Below, one piece after another: positions 46,414 to 56,065 of a stretch of DNA of 64,000 bases. Origin of the DNA: Rathayibacter oskolensis (lineage in GTDB: Bacteria > Actinomycetota > Actinomycetes > Actinomycetales > Microbacteriaceae). The notes beneath the pieces were generated by a model. It was not told where the DNA came from and searched no databases. It saw only the letters and a program-made list of their open reading frames with translations. Both the position numbers and the translations under genes were made by a program. Location: positions 930,001 through 994,000 of the forward strand of contig NZ_FXBM01000001.1 in assembly GCF_900177245.1 (NCBI RefSeq), read 5' to 3'. Position 1 is the stretch's first letter. Each line of letters starts with the position of its first letter.

Positions 46414-47897
46414 GGCACGGCGACCTTTCTGCTTCCGGCGACGCGGTAGGCGGTCGCCGAGGTCCGGGGGTGGTCTGTCCTGTGGTGCGCGCCGCGCGAC
46501 TCGGCCCTGGCGAGCGCCGCCTCGATCAGGGCGAGCCCGCAGGTGCGGAGGTTCGCGTTCTCGAGGGTCTCGACGCTGAGGGCCGCCGGAGAGCCTCCGG
46601 CGAGCTCGGCTCGCGCCGTCTCGAGGCCGGCCTCGCTGCGCGAGACGCCGGCTCCTGCCCACATCGCGGCCTGCAGCGCCTGCCGGTCGAGGTCGAGCGG
46701 GACGACGGTGCGGGCAGGGGCGGGCGTGGGGGAGGGCTCCGTCGGCTCGCTCCCGAGCGCCTCGGCGGCCCGTCGGGCGAACACGACGGCCTCGAGCAGG
46801 CTGTTCGACGCGAGCCGGTTCGCCCCGTGCACGCCCGTGCAGGCGACCTCGCCGACGGCGAAGAGCCCGGGGAGGCTCGTGCGCCCGTCGAGATCGGTCG
46901 CGATCCCGCCCATCCAGTAGTGAGCGGCGGGCGTCACGGGGATGAGATCGTCGGCGAGCGAGAGGCCGCCGGCGCGGCACGCGGCCGAGATCGTCGGGAA
47001 CCGGCGCGCCAGCACCTCCGCCGGGACGGCCCTCGCGTCGAGGTGCACGGGCAGACCGCCCTGGAGGCGCATCCTCTCGGCGATCGCGCGCGCCACGACG
47101 TCCCGCGGCGCGAGCTCCGCGTCCGGATGCACGGCCGTGAGGAAGCGCTCGCCGGCGGCGTCGCGCAGCAGGGCGCCCTCGCCGCGCACGGCCTCCGAGA
47201 CGAGGAAGCCGCTCGGGAGCGCCGTGGGGTGGAACTGGTAGAACTCGAGGTCGGCCGTCACGGCTCCCGCGCGGATCGCCGCCGCGAGCCCGTCGCCCGT
47301 CGCGACCGACGGGTTGGTGGTGTGGCTGAAGAGCCGGCCCGCACCCCCCGTCGCCAGGACCACCGCGTCGGCGTCGATCCGCTCGACGAGACCGTCGCGC
47401 AGCACATCGACGCCGGTGACAGCGTCGGCGGGGCGCACGAGGTCGACGAGCGCGGTCCGCTCGAGAGCGGTGACGGAGGCGGCGCGCACGGCGGTGACGA
47501 GCGCCGCCTCGATCGCGGCGCCGGTCGCGTCCCCTCCGGCGTGCAGGATGCGCGAGCGCGAGTGCGCCGCCTCGAGACCGCGGGCGAGGTCGCCTCCGTC
47601 GCGGTCGAAGCCGACACCCCACTCCTGCAGGGCCGCGACCGCCGCCGGGCCCTCTGAGCAGAGCACCTCGACGGCCGAGCGCGAGCAGAGCCCGGCGCCG
47701 GCGGCGAGGGTGTCCTCGACGTGCAGGGCGACGGAGTCGGCGGAGGAGGTGACCACCGCGATCCCGCCCTGGGCCCAGCGCGTGTTCGACTCCGCGATCT
47801 CGGCCTTGGTCACGAGGACGACCTCGTTCCGGCGCGAGGCCAGCAGAGCGGTGACGAGTCCGGCGATCCCGCTGCCGACGACGACGACGCGCGGCAC
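46407..47897 (-). CDS. nadB: L-aspartate oxidase
   Basis: 496-residue flavoprotein that oxidises aspartate to iminoaspartate for NadA. The N-terminal FAD motif is VVVGSGIAGLVTALLA; RWAQGGIAVV, HAGGDATGAAIEAAL, YQFHPTALPSGFLVSEAVRGEGA and the GVHGANRLASNSLLEAVVFA region follow the succinate dehydrogenase/NadB plan. The C-terminal helical part is normal length. GTG start at 47897, one base from the nadA stop. Confidence 0.95.
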   Translation of the reverse strand: MPRVVVVGSGIAGLVTALLASRRNEVVLVTKAEIAESNTRWAQGGIAVVTSSADSVALHVEDTLAAGAGLCSRSAVEVLCSEGPAAVAALQEWGVGFDRDGGDLARGLEAAHSRSRILHAGGDATGAAIEAALVTAVRAASVTALERTALVDLVRPADAVTGVDVLRDGLVERIDADAVVLATGGAGRLFSHTTNPSVATGDGLAAAIRAGAVTADLEFYQFHPTALPSGFLVSEAVRGEGALLRDAAGERFLTAVHPDAELAPRDVVARAIAERMRLQGGLPVHLDARAVPAEVLARRFPTISAACRAGGLSLADDLIPVTPAAHYWMGGIATDLDGRTSLPGLFAVGEVACTGVHGANRLASNSLLEAVVFARRAAEALGSEPTEPSPTPAPARTVVPLDLDRQALQAAMWAGAGVSRSEAGLETARAELAGGSPAALSVETLENANLRTCGLALIEAALARAESRGAHHRTDHPRTSATAYRVAGSRKVAVPC

Positions 47898-47898
47898 G

Positions 47899-49197
47899 TC
47901 AGGCCGCCGTCGGGGCGACGGGTCCCGCGGGCGGAACGGCGGCGAGCATCCGCTCGAGGGCGACGCGAGCCTCGGCCTGCACGCTCTCGGCGACGGAGAT
48001 GCGGTTGAGCACGCGGCCCTCGACCAGGCCCTCGAGGACCCAGGCGAGGTAGCCCGGGTGGATCCGGTACATCGTCGAGCACGGGCAGACCACGTCGTCG
48101 AGGCAGAAGATCGTGTGCTGCGGGTACTGAGCCGCGAGCCGCTGCACGAGGTTGATCTCGGTGCCGATCGCGAAGGTGCTGCCGGCGGGTGCCGCCTGGA
48201 TCGCCTTCACGATGAAGTCGGTCGAGCCGTACTCGTCGGCGGCGTCGACGACCGCCATCGGGCACTCGGGATGCACGATCACGCGCACTCCGGGGTGCTC
48301 GAGGCGCGCCTTCTCGATCTGCGCGACGGTGAAGCGCTTGTGCACCGAGCAGAACCCGTGCCAGAGGATGACCTGCGCGTCGAGCAGGGTCGCGGTGTCG
48401 GAGCCGCCCTGCGGCTTCCGCGGGTTCCACATCGGCATCCGCTCGAGCGGCACGCCCATCGCTTTGGCGGTGTTGCGGCCGAGGTGCTGGTCGGGGAAGA
48501 AGAGGACCCGCTGCCCGCGCGCGAAGGCGTCCTCGAGCACGGTCGCGGCGTTCGAGGACGTGCAGACGACGCCTCCGTTGCGGCCGCAGAACGCCTTGAG
48601 CGCGGCGGAGGAGTTCATGTAGGTCACCGGGACGAGCGGCACGCGGCCGTCGGCGTCGGGCTCGGTGCCGTAGAGCTCGGTCAGCTCGGCCCACGCGTCC
48701 TCGACGGAGTCGATGTCGGCCATGTCGGCCATCGAGCAGCCGGCCGCGAGGTTCGGAAGGATCACGGCCTGCTCCGGACGCGAGAGGATGTCGGCCGTCT
48801 CGGCCATGAAGTGCACGCCGCAGAAGACGATCGCCTCCGCCTCCGGGCGGCCCTTCGCCGCCTTGGCGAGCTGGAACGAGTCGCCGACGAAGTCGGCGTA
48901 CTGCACCACCTCGTCGCGCTGGTAGAAGTGCCCGAGCACCACGACGCGGTCGCCGAGGGTCTCCTTCGCCGCCAGGACGCGGCGGTGCAGCTCGTCGGCG
49001 CTCGCTGAGGTGTACTCGTCGGGCAGTCGGCCCTGCACCGGTGCCGCAGCCGGGATCGGGTCGGCCTGGGAGGCGCCGGGACCGTACGCGGGGAGGCCGA
49101 GGTCGAACGACCAGGGCGCGTCGGCGAGCTCGGGGGCGCAGGTCGCGCCGGGGGCTCCCCGCTCGATGAGCTGGATGGTGCTGTCGACCGATGTCAC
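47899..49197 (-). CDS. nadA: quinolinate synthase
   Basis: 432-residue [4Fe-4S] enzyme condensing iminoaspartate with dihydroxyacetone phosphate. Motifs: VVVLGHFYQRDEVV, LPNLAAGCSMADMAD, CGRNGGVVCTSSNA, FFPDQHLGRNTA, HPECPMAVVDAADEYGSTDFI and CLDDVVCPCSTM. Cysteines are available for the cluster, including extra ones near the C-terminus. The N-terminal 70 residues are longer than in short NadA proteins, as is usual in actinobacteria. GTG 49197 has AGGAG six bases upstream. The gap from nrtR is only 35 bases. Confidence 0.95.
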   Translation of the reverse strand: MTSVDSTIQLIERGAPGATCAPELADAPWSFDLGLPAYGPGASQADPIPAAAPVQGRLPDEYTSASADELHRRVLAAKETLGDRVVVLGHFYQRDEVVQYADFVGDSFQLAKAAKGRPEAEAIVFCGVHFMAETADILSRPEQAVILPNLAAGCSMADMADIDSVEDAWAELTELYGTEPDADGRVPLVPVTYMNSSAALKAFCGRNGGVVCTSSNAATVLEDAFARGQRVLFFPDQHLGRNTAKAMGVPLERMPMWNPRKPQGGSDTATLLDAQVILWHGFCSVHKRFTVAQIEKARLEHPGVRVIVHPECPMAVVDAADEYGSTDFIVKAIQAAPAGSTFAIGTEINLVQRLAAQYPQHTIFCLDDVVCPCSTMYRIHPGYLAWVLEGLVEGRVLNRISVAESVQAEARVALERMLAAVPPAGPVAPTAA

Positions 49198-49232
49198 GGT
49201 GTCTCCTCGGATGGTGCGGACTGACGGGGCGC

Positions 49233-49919
49233 TCAGACGGGGAGCGGACCGTTGTCGACGAGTGCCACTGACCCGTCGTAGCGGTACAGCCGGGGCGGGC
49301 GGTGACGGGTGCCCGTCAGGCGCTCCTCGGTCGGGACCACGGTCTTGGAGGCCTCGATCGTGCGGCGGAAGTTCGCCGGATCGAGGGGTTTCTGGAGCAC
49401 GGCCTCGTGCACCTCGCGCAGCTGGGCGAGGGTGAACGTCTCGCCGAGGAACGCGTGGGCGATGCGGGAGTACTCCATCTTGTTGCGCAGGCGCCACAGC
49501 GCGTACTCGACGATCACCCCGTGATCGAACGCGAGCTCGAGGGGCAGATCGGTGCAGAGCCAGGTGACGTTCTCATCGTCGAGCGCCTCGTCCGCCTCCG
49601 AGGTGCGCACGAGCGCCCAGTAGACGATCGAGACCACGCGGCGCTCGCCGGGGGAGCGGTCCGTGCCGCCGACGGCGTAGAGCTGCTCGAGGTAGCGGGG
49701 GGCGAGGCCGGTGGTGTCGCGCAGAGTGCGGCGCGCCGCCTCCGCGAGGTCCTCGTCGGGACGGAGCGGCCCGCCGGGGAGCGCCCAGAGACCCTCGAAC
49801 GGCTCACGGATGCGTCGGACGACCGGGATCCACACCGTGCTCGCCCCCGTCTCGGGGTGCGGGCGCAGCGCGAAGATCACGGTCGACACCGCGAGCTGCG
49901 GCTGATCGTCTCGATCCAC
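49233..49919 (-). CDS. nrtR: Nudix-related transcriptional regulator NrtR
   Basis: 228 residues: an N-terminal Nudix-like domain (about 10-145) and a C-terminal winged helix (about 155-225) with FTLAQLREVHEAVLQKPLDPANFRRTI. The Nudix box reads GPLRPDEDLAEAARRTLRDTTGL instead of ending REx2EExG, so hydrolysis is unlikely; NrtR proteins bind ADP-ribose as an effector. First gene of the nad operon, with a palindromic operator just upstream (49945-49976), so autoregulation and repression of nadA-nadB-nadC-nifS are expected. Confidence 0.88.
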   Translation of the reverse strand: MDRDDQPQLAVSTVIFALRPHPETGASTVWIPVVRRIREPFEGLWALPGGPLRPDEDLAEAARRTLRDTTGLAPRYLEQLYAVGGTDRSPGERRVVSIVYWALVRTSEADEALDDENVTWLCTDLPLELAFDHGVIVEYALWRLRNKMEYSRIAHAFLGETFTLAQLREVHEAVLQKPLDPANFRRTIEASKTVVPTEERLTGTRHRPPRLYRYDGSVALVDNGPLPV

Positions 49920-49930
49920 GGGATGTCCCT

Positions 49931-49976
49931 ACTAAGAGTCGTCGTGACACTAAGTGCTGGAGCGAGCTTAGTGTCA
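49931..49976 (-). promoter_or_regulatory. probable NrtR operator
   Basis: Perfect 10-base inverted repeat TGACACTAAG (49945-49954) / CTTAGTGTCA (49967-49976) with a 12-base spacer, plus a third ACTAAG half-site at 49931-49936. It lies 12-57 bases upstream of the nrtR start. Confidence 0.75.
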
Positions 49977-50137
49977 TCCCGACCCGAACACCAAACCATG
50001 CAGGTCGGACTCGCGAGACGCCACCGGTGAACGACACACGCCGGAGGAGGCGCTCCGAAGTGGCCTCTCGAGGAGGGGACAGTGCGTGCAGGCCCCCGCT
50101 AGGCTGACAGGACAACCGAATACCGGGCCGCATACGC

Positions 50138-50320
50138 GACGCGGGAGAGCCGACTCCGGTCGGCACCGAAGGAGCAAGCCTCCCCGCCAATCTCTCAGGT
50201 CTTGTACCGCGTCGAACTGGCCACTCTGGAAAGCGATCCGCCTACGGATCCGCCCATGGTGAAAGCGAACGTCCCTCCGAGGGCGCCGCGAATCTCTCAG
50301 GCACCACGACAGAGGGGGAG
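50138..50320 (+). ncRNA. tandem glycine riboswitch
   Basis: Two successive aptamers with the family's conserved blocks. The first has GCGGGAGAGCC, CACCGAAGGAGCAAG and AATCTCTCAGGT; the second has CTCTGGAAAGC, GGTGAAAGCGAA and AATCTCTCAGGCACCA. A terminal CAGAGGGGGAG is complementary to CTCTGG and closes the second aptamer. It ends 78 bases before gcvT. Glycine binding is expected to switch on the glycine-cleavage operon. Confidence 0.92.
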
Positions 50321-50397
50321 TTCCCACGGCACTGCTGTGCCACGCATCGCCGACCAGCGGACGCGGAGACGGCACTGCGACGAAACGGAGAACTCCC

Positions 50398-51654
50398 ATG
50401 TCCGACACCCCCGCCGGCGAGACCACCGCAGCCGAGAACACCGCCGACGCCGGCGCCGTGTCTCCCGACGCCACCCCGGTGCCCGAGGCCGCAGAGCCCC
50501 GCTACTCGCCCCTCCACGAGGTGCACGTCGCCGCCGGCGCGTCCTTCACCGACTTCGCCGGCTGGCAGATGCCGGTCCGCTACTCCGGCGATCTCGCCGA
50601 GCACCACGCCGTCCGCACGGCGGCGGGCCTGTTCGACCTGTCGCACATGGGCGAGATCCTCGTCGTCGGTCCGGAGGCGGTCGACGCCCTCGACTACGCG
50701 CTGGCGAGCGATCTCACCGCCGTCGCCGTCGGACGCGCCAAGTACACGCTCCTCCTCGACCGCACCGGCGGCGTGATCGACGACCTCGTCGTCTACCGCA
50801 CCGGCGAGGACCGCTTCATGGTCGTCGCCAACGCCTCGAACCGCCACGTCGTCGCCGAGCAGCTCCGCGACCGCACCGCGATGTTCGACTGCGAGCTCTT
50901 CGACGAGAGCGACGACGTCGCGCTCCTCGCCCTGCAGGGTCCGCGCTCGCTCGAGATCCTGCAGAACGTGCAGGGACTGGCCGTCGAGACCGAGCGCGGT
51001 GCGGAGTCGGTGCTCGACACCGACGACGCCGCCCGACTGCTCGCCGAGCTCCGCTACTACCGCGCCGTCCCCGCGACGTTCGAGGCGCATCCCATCCTCA
51101 TCGCGCGCACTGGCTACACCGGCGAGGACGGCTTCGAGATCTACGTCGCACCCGACACCGCGCCGTCCCTCTGGCAGGCGCTCGCCGAGACCGGGGCCGG
51201 AGCCGGGCTCGTTCCCGCCGGTCTCGCCGCGCGCGACACCCTGCGGCTCGAGGCGGGCATGCCGCTCTACGGCCACGAGCTCTCCCGCGAGATCTTCCCG
51301 GCGCAGGCCGGTCTCGGGCGCGTCGTCGCGTTCGGCAAGCCGATCGACTTCGTCGGGCGCGCCGCCAGCGAGGAGGGCCCGGCGGGGGACGCCCCCGTCC
51401 TCGTCGGCCTCACCGGCGAGGGCCGCCGCGCCGCCCGTGCCAACTACAGCGTCTACGCCTCCGACGACGCGACCGACGCGATCGGAGTCGTGACCAGCGG
51501 CGTCCTCTCGCCCACGCTCGGCGTCCCGATCGCGATGGCCTACGTCGCCCCGAGCCACGCGCAGCCCGGCACGACGCTCTCCGTCGACATCCGCGGCAGC
51601 CGCCTCCCGATGACCGTCACCGAGCTCCCCTTCTACTCGAGAAAGAAGAACTGA
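50398..51654 (+). CDS. gcvT: glycine cleavage system T protein (aminomethyltransferase)
   Basis: 418-residue GcvT, transferring the methylene group from the lipoyl-bound intermediate on GcvH to tetrahydrofolate and releasing ammonia. Motifs: [50 protein letters not shown] and [17 protein letters not shown]. The first 32 residues are an Ala/Thr/Glu-rich extension; ATG 50398 follows GGAGAA closely. First gene of a riboswitch-controlled operon. Confidence 0.96.
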   Translation: MSDTPAGETTAAENTADAGAVSPDATPVPEAAEPRYSPLHEVHVAAGASFTDFAGWQMPVRYSGDLAEHHAVRTAAGLFDLSHMGEILVVGPEAVDALDYALASDLTAVAVGRAKYTLLLDRTGGVIDDLVVYRTGEDRFMVVANASNRHVVAEQLRDRTAMFDCELFDESDDVALLALQGPRSLEILQNVQGLAVETERGAESVLDTDDAARLLAELRYYRAVPATFEAHPILIARTGYTGEDGFEIYVAPDTAPSLWQALAETGAGAGLVPAGLAARDTLRLEAGMPLYGHELSREIFPAQAGLGRVVAFGKPIDFVGRAASEEGPAGDAPVLVGLTGEGRRAARANYSVYASDDATDAIGVVTSGVLSPTLGVPIAMAYVAPSHAQPGTTLSVDIRGSRLPMTVTELPFYSRKKN

Positions 51655-51655
51655 C

Positions 51656-52030
51656 ATGGCTGTTCCGGCCGACCTGCAGTACACCTCCGATCACGAGTGG
51701 ATCCTCGTCGACGGCGACACCGCGACCGTGGGCATCACCGCCTATGCGGCCGACAAGCTGGGCGACGTCGTGTTCGTCGAGCTGCCCGACGCCGGCTCCC
51801 GCGTCGAGGGCGGCAGCGTCGTCGGCGAGATCGAGTCGACGAAGTCGGTCGGCGAGCTGTTCGCGCCGGTCGACGGAGAGGTCCTCGAGACCAACACCGC
51901 CGTCGTCGACAGCCCCGAGCTGGTCAACTCCGACCCGTTCGGCGAGGGCTGGCTGATCAAGGTGCGCTTCGACACCCTGCCCGACGGCCTCCTCGACGCC
52001 GCCGCGTACGGCGAGCTGGTCGGAGAGTAG
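51656..52030 (+). CDS. gcvH: glycine cleavage system H protein
   Basis: 124-residue lipoyl carrier that shuttles the aminomethyl intermediate between GcvP, GcvT and the L protein. The lipoylated lysine is Lys63 in [27 protein letters not shown] and [12 protein letters not shown] are typical. ATG 51656 is one base after the gcvT stop; the stop abuts the gcvP start. No L-protein (lpd) gene is in the window, as expected for a shared subunit. Confidence 0.97.
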   Translation: MAVPADLQYTSDHEWILVDGDTATVGITAYAADKLGDVVFVELPDAGSRVEGGSVVGEIESTKSVGELFAPVDGEVLETNTAVVDSPELVNSDPFGEGWLIKVRFDTLPDGLLDAAAYGELVGE

Positions 52031-54919
52031 ATGTCGTCCCCCCGCATCCCCGGCGACTTCGAGTCGCGCCACATCGGGACCGACGCCGACGCCCAGCGCA
52101 CCATGCTGGCCGCGCTCGGCTACGACTCCGTCGACGCGCTGGTCGCCGCCGCCGTGCCCGACTCGATCCAGGTCCGCGATCTCGAGCCGGTCCTCCCCGC
52201 CCCCGCGACCGAGACGGAGGCGCTCGCCGAGCTGCGCGCGCTCGCCTCGCGCAACACGGTGCGCCGCCCGCTGATCGGTCTCGGCTACCACGGCACGCAC
52301 GTGCCCGCCGTGATCAAGCGCAACGTCCTCGAGAACCCGAGCTGGTACACGGCATACACGCCGTACCAGCCCGAGATCTCGCAGGGCCGCCTCGAGGCGC
52401 TCATCAACTTCCAGACGATGGTCTCTGACCTCACCGGTCTCGACACCGCCGGCGCCTCGATGCTCGACGAGGGCACCGCCGTCGTCGAGGCGATGCTGCT
52501 GGCCCGCCGTGCCTCGAAGGCGCGCACCGACGTCTTCGTCGTCGACTCCGACGCGCTGCCGCAGACGCTCGCGCTGCTGCGCGGCCGCGCGGAGGCGGTG
52601 GGCATCCGCATCGTCGAGCTGCCGCTGTCCGAGACCCCGCCCGACGAGGTCCCGGAGGCGTTCGGCGCGCTCGTGCAGTACCCGGCCGCCTCCGGCCGCC
52701 TGTGGGACCCGTCGGCGGTCCTCGCCGCCGTCAAGGCGCACGGCGGCCTCGGCGTCGTCGCCGCCGACCTCCTCGCGCTCACCCTCGTCCGCTCGCCGGG
52801 CGAGCTCGGCGCGGACGTCGCGGTCGGCACCTCGCAGCGCTTCGGCGTCCCGATGGGCTTCGGCGGCCCGCACGCCGGTTACCTCGCGGTGCGCAAGGGG
52901 CTCGAGCGACAGCTCCCCGGCCGCCTCGTCGGCGTCAGCCAGGACGCGGTCGGCCATCCCGCCTACCGACTGTCGCTGCAGGCCCGCGAGCAGCACATCC
53001 GGCGCGAGAAGGCGACCTCGAACATCTGCACCGCCCAGGTGCTGCTCGCCGTCATGGCGGCGATGTACGCGGTCTACCACGGCCCCGACGGGCTCGCCCG
53101 GATCGCCGAGCGCGTGCACTCGCACGCCGCGCTCCTCGCCCGCCTGCTCACCGACGCCGGCCGCACCCTCCTGCACGACGACTTCTTCGACACCGTCGCC
53201 GTCGTCGTGCCGGGCGGCGCGGAGGCGGCGCTCGTGCGCGCCCGCGACGCCGGCTTCGACGTGCGGCTGATCGACGCCGACACGGTCGCCGTGTCGATCG
53301 ACGAGACCGTCACCACCCAGGAGGTGATCGCCGTCGCCACCGCGATCGGCGAGCTGCCCACCTCCTCCGGCTTCATCGGTGGCGCCGCGCGCCGGATCCC
53401 CGCCGATCTCGAGCGCGCGACCCCGTTCCTCGTGCACCCGATCTTCAACACGCACCGCAGCGAGACGTCGATGATGCGCTACCTCAAGCGCCTCGCCGAC
53501 GCCGACTACGCGCTGGACCGCGGCATGATCCCGCTCGGCTCCTGCACGATGAAGCTCAACGCCGCCACCGAGATGGAGGCGGTCAGCTGGCCCGAGTTCG
53601 CGAACCTGCACCCGTTCGCGCCCGAGTCCGACGTCGAGGGCTCCCTCGCGCTCATCGACCAGCTCGAGCGCTGGCTCGCGCACCTGACCGGCTACGACTC
53701 CGTCTCGCTGCAGCCCAACGCCGGCTCGCAGGGCGAGCTCGCCGGGCTCCTCGCGATCCGCGGCTACCACCGGTCGAACGGCGATCTCGACCGCACCGTC
53801 TGCCTGATCCCCTCGAGCGCGCACGGCACGAACGCGGCCAGCGCCGTGCTGGCGGGGATGCGCGTCGTCGTCGTCGCCTGCGACGAGCTCGGCAACGTCG
53901 ACCTCGACGACCTGCGCGTGAAGATCGCCGAGCACGCGGCGTCCCTCGCGGCGCTGATGATCACCTACCCGTCGACGCACGGCGTCTACGAGCACGAGGT
54001 CGCCGAGATCTGCCGCCTCGTCCACGAGGCCGGCGGCCAGGTCTACGTCGACGGCGCGAACCTCAACGCGCTGCTCGGGTTCGCCCGCTTCGGCGACTTC
54101 GGCGGCGACGTCTCGCACCTCAACCTGCACAAGACGTTCTGCATCCCCCACGGCGGAGGCGGCCCCGGAGTCGGTCCCGTCGCAGCGAAGGCGCACCTCG
54201 CGCCGTTCCTGCCCGGGCACCCGCTCGCGCAGCGCCTCGAGCACGCCGTCGGCCAGGACGGCGCGACCGTCGTGCACGGCGGAGCACCCGTCTCGGCCGC
54301 GCCCTACGGCAGCCCGGGCATCCTGCCCATCTCGTGGGCCTACGCCCGGATGATGGGCGAGGAGGGGCTGCGGGCCGCGACGGGTGCGGCCGTCCTCTCG
54401 GCGAACTACGTGGCGACGCGACTCCGCGAGCACTTCCCCGTGCTCTACACCGGTGACAACGGACTCGTGGCTCACGAGTGCATCCTCGACATCCGACCGC
54501 TCACCGCGGCCACCGGAGTGAGCGTCGACGACGTCGCGAAGCGGCTCATCGACTACGGCTTCCACGCACCGACCATGAGCTTCCCGGTCGCGGGCACACT
54601 GATGGTCGAGCCGACCGAGAGCGAGGACCTCGCCGAGATCGACCGGTTCATCGACGCGATGATCGGCATCAAGGCCGAGGCCGACCGCGTGGGCGCGGGG
54701 GAGTGGCCGGTCGACGACAACCCGCTCCGGGGTGCGCCGCACACCGCCGAGTCCCTCGTCGCCGAGGAGTGGACGCACCCGTACTCGCGCGAGGAGGCGG
54801 TCTACCCCGTCCGCTCGCTCGTGCGCGGCAAGTACTGGCCGCCGGTCCGGCGCGTCGACCAGGCCTACGGCGACCGCAACCTCGTGTGCGCCTGCCCGCC
54901 GATCGAGGCCTTCGCCTGA
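52031..54919 (+). CDS. gcvP: glycine dehydrogenase (decarboxylating), P protein
   Basis: 962-residue single-chain GcvP that decarboxylates glycine. The N-terminal half carries [27 protein letters not shown]; the C-terminal half holds the PLP lysine in [18 protein letters not shown] and the preceding [14 protein letters not shown] 52031 follows the gcvH stop without a gap, so the three subunits are tightly coupled. A strong hairpin follows the stop. Confidence 0.97.
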   Translation: MSSPRIPGDFESRHIGTDADAQRTMLAALGYDSVDALVAAAVPDSIQVRDLEPVLPAPATETEALAELRALASRNTVRRPLIGLGYHGTHVPAVIKRNVLENPSWYTAYTPYQPEISQGRLEALINFQTMVSDLTGLDTAGASMLDEGTAVVEAMLLARRASKARTDVFVVDSDALPQTLALLRGRAEAVGIRIVELPLSETPPDEVPEAFGALVQYPAASGRLWDPSAVLAAVKAHGGLGVVAADLLALTLVRSPGELGADVAVGTSQRFGVPMGFGGPHAGYLAVRKGLERQLPGRLVGVSQDAVGHPAYRLSLQAREQHIRREKATSNICTAQVLLAVMAAMYAVYHGPDGLARIAERVHSHAALLARLLTDAGRTLLHDDFFDTVAVVVPGGAEAALVRARDAGFDVRLIDADTVAVSIDETVTTQEVIAVATAIGELPTSSGFIGGAARRIPADLERATPFLVHPIFNTHRSETSMMRYLKRLADADYALDRGMIPLGSCTMKLNAATEMEAVSWPEFANLHPFAPESDVEGSLALIDQLERWLAHLTGYDSVSLQPNAGSQGELAGLLAIRGYHRSNGDLDRTVCLIPSSAHGTNAASAVLAGMRVVVVACDELGNVDLDDLRVKIAEHAASLAALMITYPSTHGVYEHEVAEICRLVHEAGGQVYVDGANLNALLGFARFGDFGGDVSHLNLHKTFCIPHGGGGPGVGPVAAKAHLAPFLPGHPLAQRLEHAVGQDGATVVHGGAPVSAAPYGSPGILPISWAYARMMGEEGLRAATGAAVLSANYVATRLREHFPVLYTGDNGLVAHECILDIRPLTAATGVSVDDVAKRLIDYGFHAPTMSFPVAGTLMVEPTESEDLAEIDRFIDAMIGIKAEADRVGAGEWPVDDNPLRGAPHTAESLVAEEWTHPYSREEAVYPVRSLVRGKYWPPVRRVDQAYGDRNLVCACPPIEAFA

Positions 54920-54937
54920 CGTCCGCTGCTGACCCGC

Positions 54938-55003
54938 ACAACTGAGGCTGGATGCACGATTCCCGAGGATGCTCGGCGTTTCGGGCCATCCAGCCTGAGT
55001 TGT
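54938..55003 (+). terminator. terminator after gcvP / long imperfect palindrome
   Basis: 17-base arms starting ACAACTGAGGCTGGATG pair with 54987-55003 with one mismatch; an inner CCGAG/CTCGG hairpin sits in the loop. A related half, CCAGCCTTACTTGTGCGGCG, recurs at about 56020-56039 beyond the next gene. Confidence 0.7.
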
Positions 55004-55105
55004 GAGGCGGTTGGGCGCTCCTCCCGAGGTTATGGCACCCGTCAGCTCTCCACTGTTGCCGGCCTGCGCCGCGCGCGCCCCCGCCCACGAGGCCATCCTC
55101 GCCGC

Positions 55106-55981
55106 ATGGACCGCCTCCTCCTCGCCCTCGCCGCTCGCGGCGGGGTGGCGTCAGCCCGTCAGCTCGCCTCCGCCGGGTGCAGCCGGCACTTCCTCGAGTC
55201 GGCCGTGCGCGACGGGCTCGTGATCCGACTGCGACGGGGCTGGTTCGCTCTGCCGTCCGTCCCTGTCGACGAGCGACGAGCCGTCGCAGCAGGCGGAGTG
55301 CTCACCTGCGCGTCCGCGCTCGCCTCCCGGAAGGTCTGGGTCCTCGCAGAGCGGGAGCTGCATGTCGCCGTCGCACCGAACGCGGTGCGGTCGCCCGCGC
55401 GAGGTGTCCGCCTGCACTGGAGTCGGTGGCCGGGATGCGGTCAGGAGACGTCCTCGCGCGACGGGATCCGTGCCAGCGCCCTGCACGCGGTCGCCTGCCT
55501 CCCCGAAGAGGAGGCGGTCATGGCCCTCGACTCGGTGGTGGACAGGGGCCTCCTGCCCTACGACGACCTGATCGAACTGAGCTCTCTCGCGTCCGCTGGG
55601 CGACGACGGGTCTTCGACTTGGTCGTGAGGGGCTGCCAGTCGGGTCTCGAGACCAGGATCCGCCTGGCCGCAGTGCGCCTCCGGACACGCGTTCGCGCAC
55701 AGGTTCCGGTGGAGGGGGTGGGCTCCGTCGACAACGTGATCGGCGACTGCCTCGCGGTCGAGACGGACGGTCGTGCCTTCCACACCGGCTCCGTTGCGCT
55801 CGAAGAGGACTATCGCCGCACGCTCGCGTTGCAGGCGCGCGGCTTCGTCGTCGTGCGGCTGTCCTCTCGTCAGGTGCTGCACGACTGGCCGGCCACTGAG
55901 GCGTCCCTCGCCGGTCTGGTGCGTCGTCGCGTGCACCTGTGGACGCCGTCTCAGCGACGACGCCTGCAGAACGAAGGCTGA
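55106..55981 (+). CDS. AbiEi-like winged helix plus DUF559/Vsr-like nuclease-fold protein
   Basis: 291 residues. The N-terminal winged-helix region (about 1-70) with LAARGGVASARQLASAGCSR and LRRGWFALP resembles AbiEi antitoxin/transcription-factor domains. The C-terminal region (about 175-275) has SGLETRIR, GDCLAVETDGRAFH and QARGFVVVRLSSRQVLHDW, the Vsr/DUF559 PD-(D/E)XK pattern. Such proteins are common and often solitary in actinobacteria; both antitoxin-like and nuclease roles are unproven. No AbiEii-like toxin is adjacent. Related palindrome halves flank it. Confidence 0.75.
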   Translation: MDRLLLALAARGGVASARQLASAGCSRHFLESAVRDGLVIRLRRGWFALPSVPVDERRAVAAGGVLTCASALASRKVWVLAERELHVAVAPNAVRSPARGVRLHWSRWPGCGQETSSRDGIRASALHAVACLPEEEAVMALDSVVDRGLLPYDDLIELSSLASAGRRRVFDLVVRGCQSGLETRIRLAAVRLRTRVRAQVPVEGVGSVDNVIGDCLAVETDGRAFHTGSVALEEDYRRTLALQARGFVVVRLSSRQVLHDWPATEASLAGLVRRRVHLWTPSQRRRLQNEG

Positions 55982-56011
55982 AAGCGTCGAACCGTCGCGG
56001 AATTCCCGGAA

Positions 56012-56039
56012 TCGGGTGTCCAGCCTTACTTGTGCGGCG
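56012..56039 (+). repeat. second half-copy of the gcvP-side palindrome
   Basis: CCAGCCTTACTTGTGCGGCG resembles CCAGCCTGAGTTGTGAGGCG at about 54990-55009. Together the two flank the AbiEi/DUF559 gene. Confidence 0.4.
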
Positions 56040-56065
56040 CCGACGCTACCGACGTCGACGCCCGC

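Noticed and set aside
51617-55096. 1159-codon frame antisense to gcvH-gcvP
   Set aside because: Composition is typical of a high-GC antisense shadow (Asp/Arg/Gly/Val/Leu repeats), and the opposite strand encodes clear GcvP.
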